The notes under the pieces: generated by a model
What the model saw: the letters and a program-made list of their open reading frames with translations, nothing else
The model's database searches: none
What the model was told of the DNA's origin: nothing
Shown here: positions 32,331 to 34,904 of the stretch, in pieces
Layout of the letters: every line of letters begins with the position of its first letter
Position numbering within the stretch: the stretch's first letter is position 1
Program-made: the position numbers and the translations under genes
NCBI GenBank assembly: GCA_902826225.1
Contig: CADEED010000033.1
Coordinates: 1 to 34,904, forward strand
Reading direction: 5' to 3'
Source: an uncultured Pseudomonadota bacterium
GTDB lineage: Bacteria > Pseudomonadota > Gammaproteobacteria > Steroidobacterales > Steroidobacteraceae
Length of the DNA: 34,904 nt

Positions 32331-33950
32331 TCAGAAGCGGTAGCTGATCTCCGCGAAGACACTGGTCTTGCGCTTGCCCTCGACGTCGGTGCCCGTCAAT
32401 GGTGCAGCGATCTCGAGATAGCCGGTGAACCGGGTGCCGTTCAGCGTGAACCCGGTGCCCGCGGTGGTCGCGGACTCGCGTCCGGGCGCGTCCTGCTTCC
32501 ACGCGGCGCCGAAGTCGTAGAACGCGTACGTCGAGACGCGGCCGAAGAAATTGTCGCTCTGGATCAGATCGCGACGCGCCTCGACCTTCGCGCCCAAGCC
32601 CTTGTCGCCGGCGATCTCCGCGACTTCGAAGCCGCGGCCGAGGCGGTCGCCGCCGATCTTGAAGCGTTCGCTGTCGGGCAATACGTAACCTGTGTGCTGG
32701 GCGAACGCGTCGAGGCGCAACGACCAGCGGTCGCCGAGCCGTCGATGCGCCGTGCCGGTGAGCTGCGTCATGAGGAAGTCCGCGCGGCGCGGATCTCCGA
32801 CGAGATCCGGCGCCTGCAGTCCCGCGCCGAGTCCGTCGAGGCCCTTGCGCACCTGCAGCCCCGCCGAGTACTGGAACTGGCCACCGCGCCATGAGCTGCG
32901 CAGCGCACCCTCGAGCACGCGCAGGCGATCCTCGCGGATCGGCGCGCCCTCGTCCTCGATCACGAGGTCGTCCATCTCGACGCCCAAGCTGCCACGCAAC
33001 GTCAGCGGAGAGTCGGCGTTGAGCGGTCGCACGAGCTTGAAGGTCACCTTGTCGCGCCGGTACTCGTACGCGTAGTCGACGGGCGACTCGTTCGGCGCGG
33101 ACTGAGAACGGAAGGCGAGCAGGTTCGCGTGAGTCGCGCCATCGCCGATGGGCGCGTCGACATAGACACCGCCACCCAGGTACTCCTCGGGGTCGGTGGC
33201 GGACGCGAATATCAGGCCGATCTTCTCGCGGCGGCCGAGCAGGCCGTTCGCGAACAGCTGGCCGAGCATGAAGTTGGGGCCCACCTGGTCGGTGCCGCGG
33301 TTGTTGACGCGCACGATGCCTTCGAGCGCGGAGTAGTCGGACCGCACCACGAGTTGGTAGGCGTTCGGGGTCCGTTCGTCGCGGCGGGTGTTGGCGCTGA
33401 TCGCGAGCCCGGCGATCTCGCGCATCTGACCCAGAGACTTCGGGATGTCGTTCGAGCGCAGCGGCTTCGAAGCCGTGAGCGCCGCCCCGATACGCTCGAG
33501 TTCCACGTGGTGCCGGCCGGAGTCGCCTTCGAACACGACGGCGGTGACCTGCGCCTCGTGGACGCGGATGCGCAGGACGCCACGGCCCGTCAGCGAATCG
33601 TCGAGGCGCAAGTCAGGGCGCACGAAGCCATCGCGCGCGTAGGAATCGGAGAGAACGGCGCTGATCGCGTGCGCGCGTTCACGCGTGATCGGCTGGCCGA
33701 GCTGGTCGCGGTAGGTCGCGAAGAGCTGCGGGAACGAATAGGCGGTGGCGCCTTCGATCACCACCGAAACGAGCACCGGCGCGGCAGCCGGCCGTGCGGG
33801 GGAAGCGGGCGCACCGGTAGTTAGATAGCCCGGCGCTTCGGCGTGGGCGTTGCCGCACAGCGCGGCGACCATTATGACAACCGCCGCGCGATACGCCTTT
33901 GGCGCGGCGCGACGCGGTTCGGCACTTATTGTCATCCCTGTCTGAGTCAC
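32331..33950 (-). CDS. TpsB/FhaC-family two-partner secretion transporter
   Basis: 539 aa. Signal peptide (residues 1-37, ending GNAHA), then a periplasmic part with POTRA-like VSVVIEGATAYSFPQLFATY and RVHEAQVTAVVFEGD, and a 16-strand-type barrel from about residue 210. The barrel has the family motif FKIGGDRLGRGFEVAEIAGD, equivalent to the VRGF/Y tip of the L6 loop, and ends SVFAEISYRF with the terminal Phe. It exports a large TpsA partner across the outer membrane. The GTG at 33950 is preceded by GGGGTGA, a good match to the anti-SD complement; the ATG at 33935 has its G-rich site too close. It is divergent from a FecR-domain gene; the TpsA partner is not in the window and may lie past base 34904. 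Confidence 0.9.
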   Translation of the reverse strand: MTQTGMTISAEPRRAAPKAYRAAVVIMVAALCGNAHAEAPGYLTTGAPASPARPAAAPVLVSVVIEGATAYSFPQLFATYRDQLGQPITRERAHAISAVLSDSYARDGFVRPDLRLDDSLTGRGVLRIRVHEAQVTAVVFEGDSGRHHVELERIGAALTASKPLRSNDIPKSLGQMREIAGLAISANTRRDERTPNAYQLVVRSDYSALEGIVRVNNRGTDQVGPNFMLGQLFANGLLGRREKIGLIFASATDPEEYLGGGVYVDAPIGDGATHANLLAFRSQSAPNESPVDYAYEYRRDKVTFKLVRPLNADSPLTLRGSLGVEMDDLVIEDEGAPIREDRLRVLEGALRSSWRGGQFQYSAGLQVRKGLDGLGAGLQAPDLVGDPRRADFLMTQLTGTAHRRLGDRWSLRLDAFAQHTGYVLPDSERFKIGGDRLGRGFEVAEIAGDKGLGAKVEARRDLIQSDNFFGRVSTYAFYDFGAAWKQDAPGRESATTAGTGFTLNGTRFTGYLEIAAPLTGTDVEGKRKTSVFAEISYRF

Positions 33951-34011
33951 GTGCTCACCCCGGCGGTTCGGTGGGCATTTTCCATTGCGCGACTCTCCGT
34001 CGCTGCGATGC

Positions 34012-34024
34012 GACTCACAGAGTC
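34012..34024. promoter_or_regulatory. Short inverted repeat in TpsB/FecR divergent gap
   Basis: GACTCACAGAGTC, 5-bp arms around ACA, between the divergent TpsB and FecR-domain genes. GAGTCAC occurs again at 33944-33950 over the TpsB start. It may be a regulatory site; no clear -35/-10 pairs were found in this 130-bp gap. Confidence 0.25.
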
Positions 34025-34080
34025 ACAGGGTTTGTATGAGTACGATGCCGCACATCGGGTACCAGGGGATCTGAGCCATT

Positions 34081-34904
34081 ATGTTCCATCTAGTTAGAAG
34101 GCTGGGCACGATTCCCGCGGCACTCATCGCCGCCTGCGCGCTGCTGGAGATCCCGGCCGCATACGCGCTGGATACCGGCGACATCGTCGTCGCGAGCGTG
34201 AAAGGCGAGGTGAGGTTCACCATCAACGGCACCTTGAAGACCGTGCGCGCCGGCAGCGCGCTCGAATTGCCAGCGACGATCGCCACTGGCAGGGACGGTG
34301 CGGTCGAGCTCAAGCAGGGCGCGACCAGCGTCAGCGTCGGTCCCGAGAGCCAGCTCGAGTTCCCGGCGCTCGAGACGGCCGGCGGCCCCGTCGACCGCAT
34401 CGTGCAGTCGAAGGGCAACGCGTTTTACGACATCGGGAAGCGCAGTGGCCGCAAACTGCGCGTCGAGACTCCGTATCTCGTCGGAGTGATCAAGGGCACC
34501 CAGTTCAATGTGGCCGCGCTTCCCGAGTCGACGACGATCTCGCTGTTCGAGGGCCGGCTGGAAGTGCGCTCGCCCGACGGCAGCGCCGTGGTCGACCTCA
34601 ATGCCGGCGAGATCGCCGCGCGTAGGCGGGGCGACAAGTCGATCAGCGTGCTGAAAATGGATCCCGCGAAGGCGCCCGGCGCTGCGCCGGCGCGTTCGGG
34701 CGGCAATGACTCGGGCGGCGGCGACGGCGCACCGCCGGCCCCGCGCGGCTCACGCGGCGCGGACACGTCCGTCGTCGCCGTGAACGTCTCGCCGCCCCCG
34801 GGTCCGAACGTTGGCGTCGATGCGTACGCATCGCTCGACTCGCGTGTCGCCGGTGCGCAGGCCGGTGAGCTCAACACCAACGTCGGTGTCGCGCTGGGCG
34901 CGTC
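34081..34904 (+). CDS. Exported FecR-domain protein (C-terminus cut by window edge)
   Basis: 274 codons visible. A signal peptide (about 1-29, ending AAYA) is followed by a FecR domain (about 30-170): DTGDIVVASVKGEVRFTING, the FPALETAGGPVDRIVQSKGN segment and VETPYLVGVIKGTQFNV, the family hallmark. After about 190 it becomes Gly/Ala/Pro/Ser-rich, and AGELNTNVGVALGA at the edge suggests a following repeat region. Unlike FecR anti-sigma regulators there is no N-terminal cytosolic sigma-binding part, so it is a structural or secreted envelope protein. Divergence from TpsB and this layout suggest a two-partner secretion locus. The ATG at 34081 is preceded by AGGGG about 12 nt upstream. Confidence 0.82.
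   Translation, partial: MFHLVRRLGTIPAALIAACALLEIPAAYALDTGDIVVASVKGEVRFTINGTLKTVRAGSALELPATIATGRDGAVELKQGATSVSVGPESQLEFPALETAGGPVDRIVQSKGNAFYDIGKRSGRKLRVETPYLVGVIKGTQFNVAALPESTTISLFEGRLEVRSPDGSAVVDLNAGEIAARRRGDKSISVLKMDPAKAPGAAPARSGGNDSGGGDGAPPAPRGSRGADTSVVAVNVSPPPGPNVGVDAYASLDSRVAGAQAGELNTNVGVALGA

Overview
The window is high-GC DNA from a chromosome, most likely of a gammaproteobacterium. The asmA-like, mutY, yggX order is a gammaproteobacterial arrangement. Two large TonB-dependent receptors (one of the TonB-Xanth-Caul type) and the REP-like palindrome suggest the Steroidobacter/Xanthomonadales side of the class. That last placement is inference; no rRNA or other marker is present.

Left third (1-10501): a minus-strand unit encodes a TonB-dependent receptor, a secreted phytase-like esterase and the ABC-F ATPase Uup, which is cut by the window edge. 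Next come a minus-strand PLP enzyme of the cysteine synthase family and a divergent plus-strand four-gene unit: a DUF4331 protein, a lipoprotein, a TPR protein and a HupE/UreJ membrane protein. The two outer units are each preceded by TGCATCCAGG, 12-13 nt, then CGTAG(A/T)CCCTGC. A shorter form (GCATCC-N16-CGTAC) precedes the PLP gene. This looks like one ECF-type promoter reading all three units. I consider it the best candidate here for an undescribed system: a cell-envelope, possibly metal-handling, regulon. A 65-bp perfect palindrome closes this region.

Middle (10583-20615): an NNMT-like methyltransferase; a seven-PAS histidine kinase with a NarL-type response regulator; an ECF sigma factor, membrane anti-sigma factor and DUF4097 protein in tightly overlapping order; then asmA-like, mutY and yggX, ending in a strong hairpin.

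Right part (20640-34904): a SRPBCC, MerR, pirin unit on the minus strand; a TupA-like ATP-grasp protein; tRNA-Phe followed closely by a SemiSWEET transporter; a BamE-like periplasmic protein; a large TonB-dependent receptor with a promoter and dyad; a rhomboid protease carrying a long C-terminal region; an amino acid permease; a decayed alpha/beta hydrolase; and a divergent TpsB transporter / FecR-domain pair that runs off the window.

No stretch longer than about 300 bases lacks a gene. The longest gaps are 15756-16004 (249 bp), 11393-11628 (236 bp) and 24406-24608 (203 bp); each is described below. No CRISPR array, rRNA gene, integrase or complete insertion sequence was seen.
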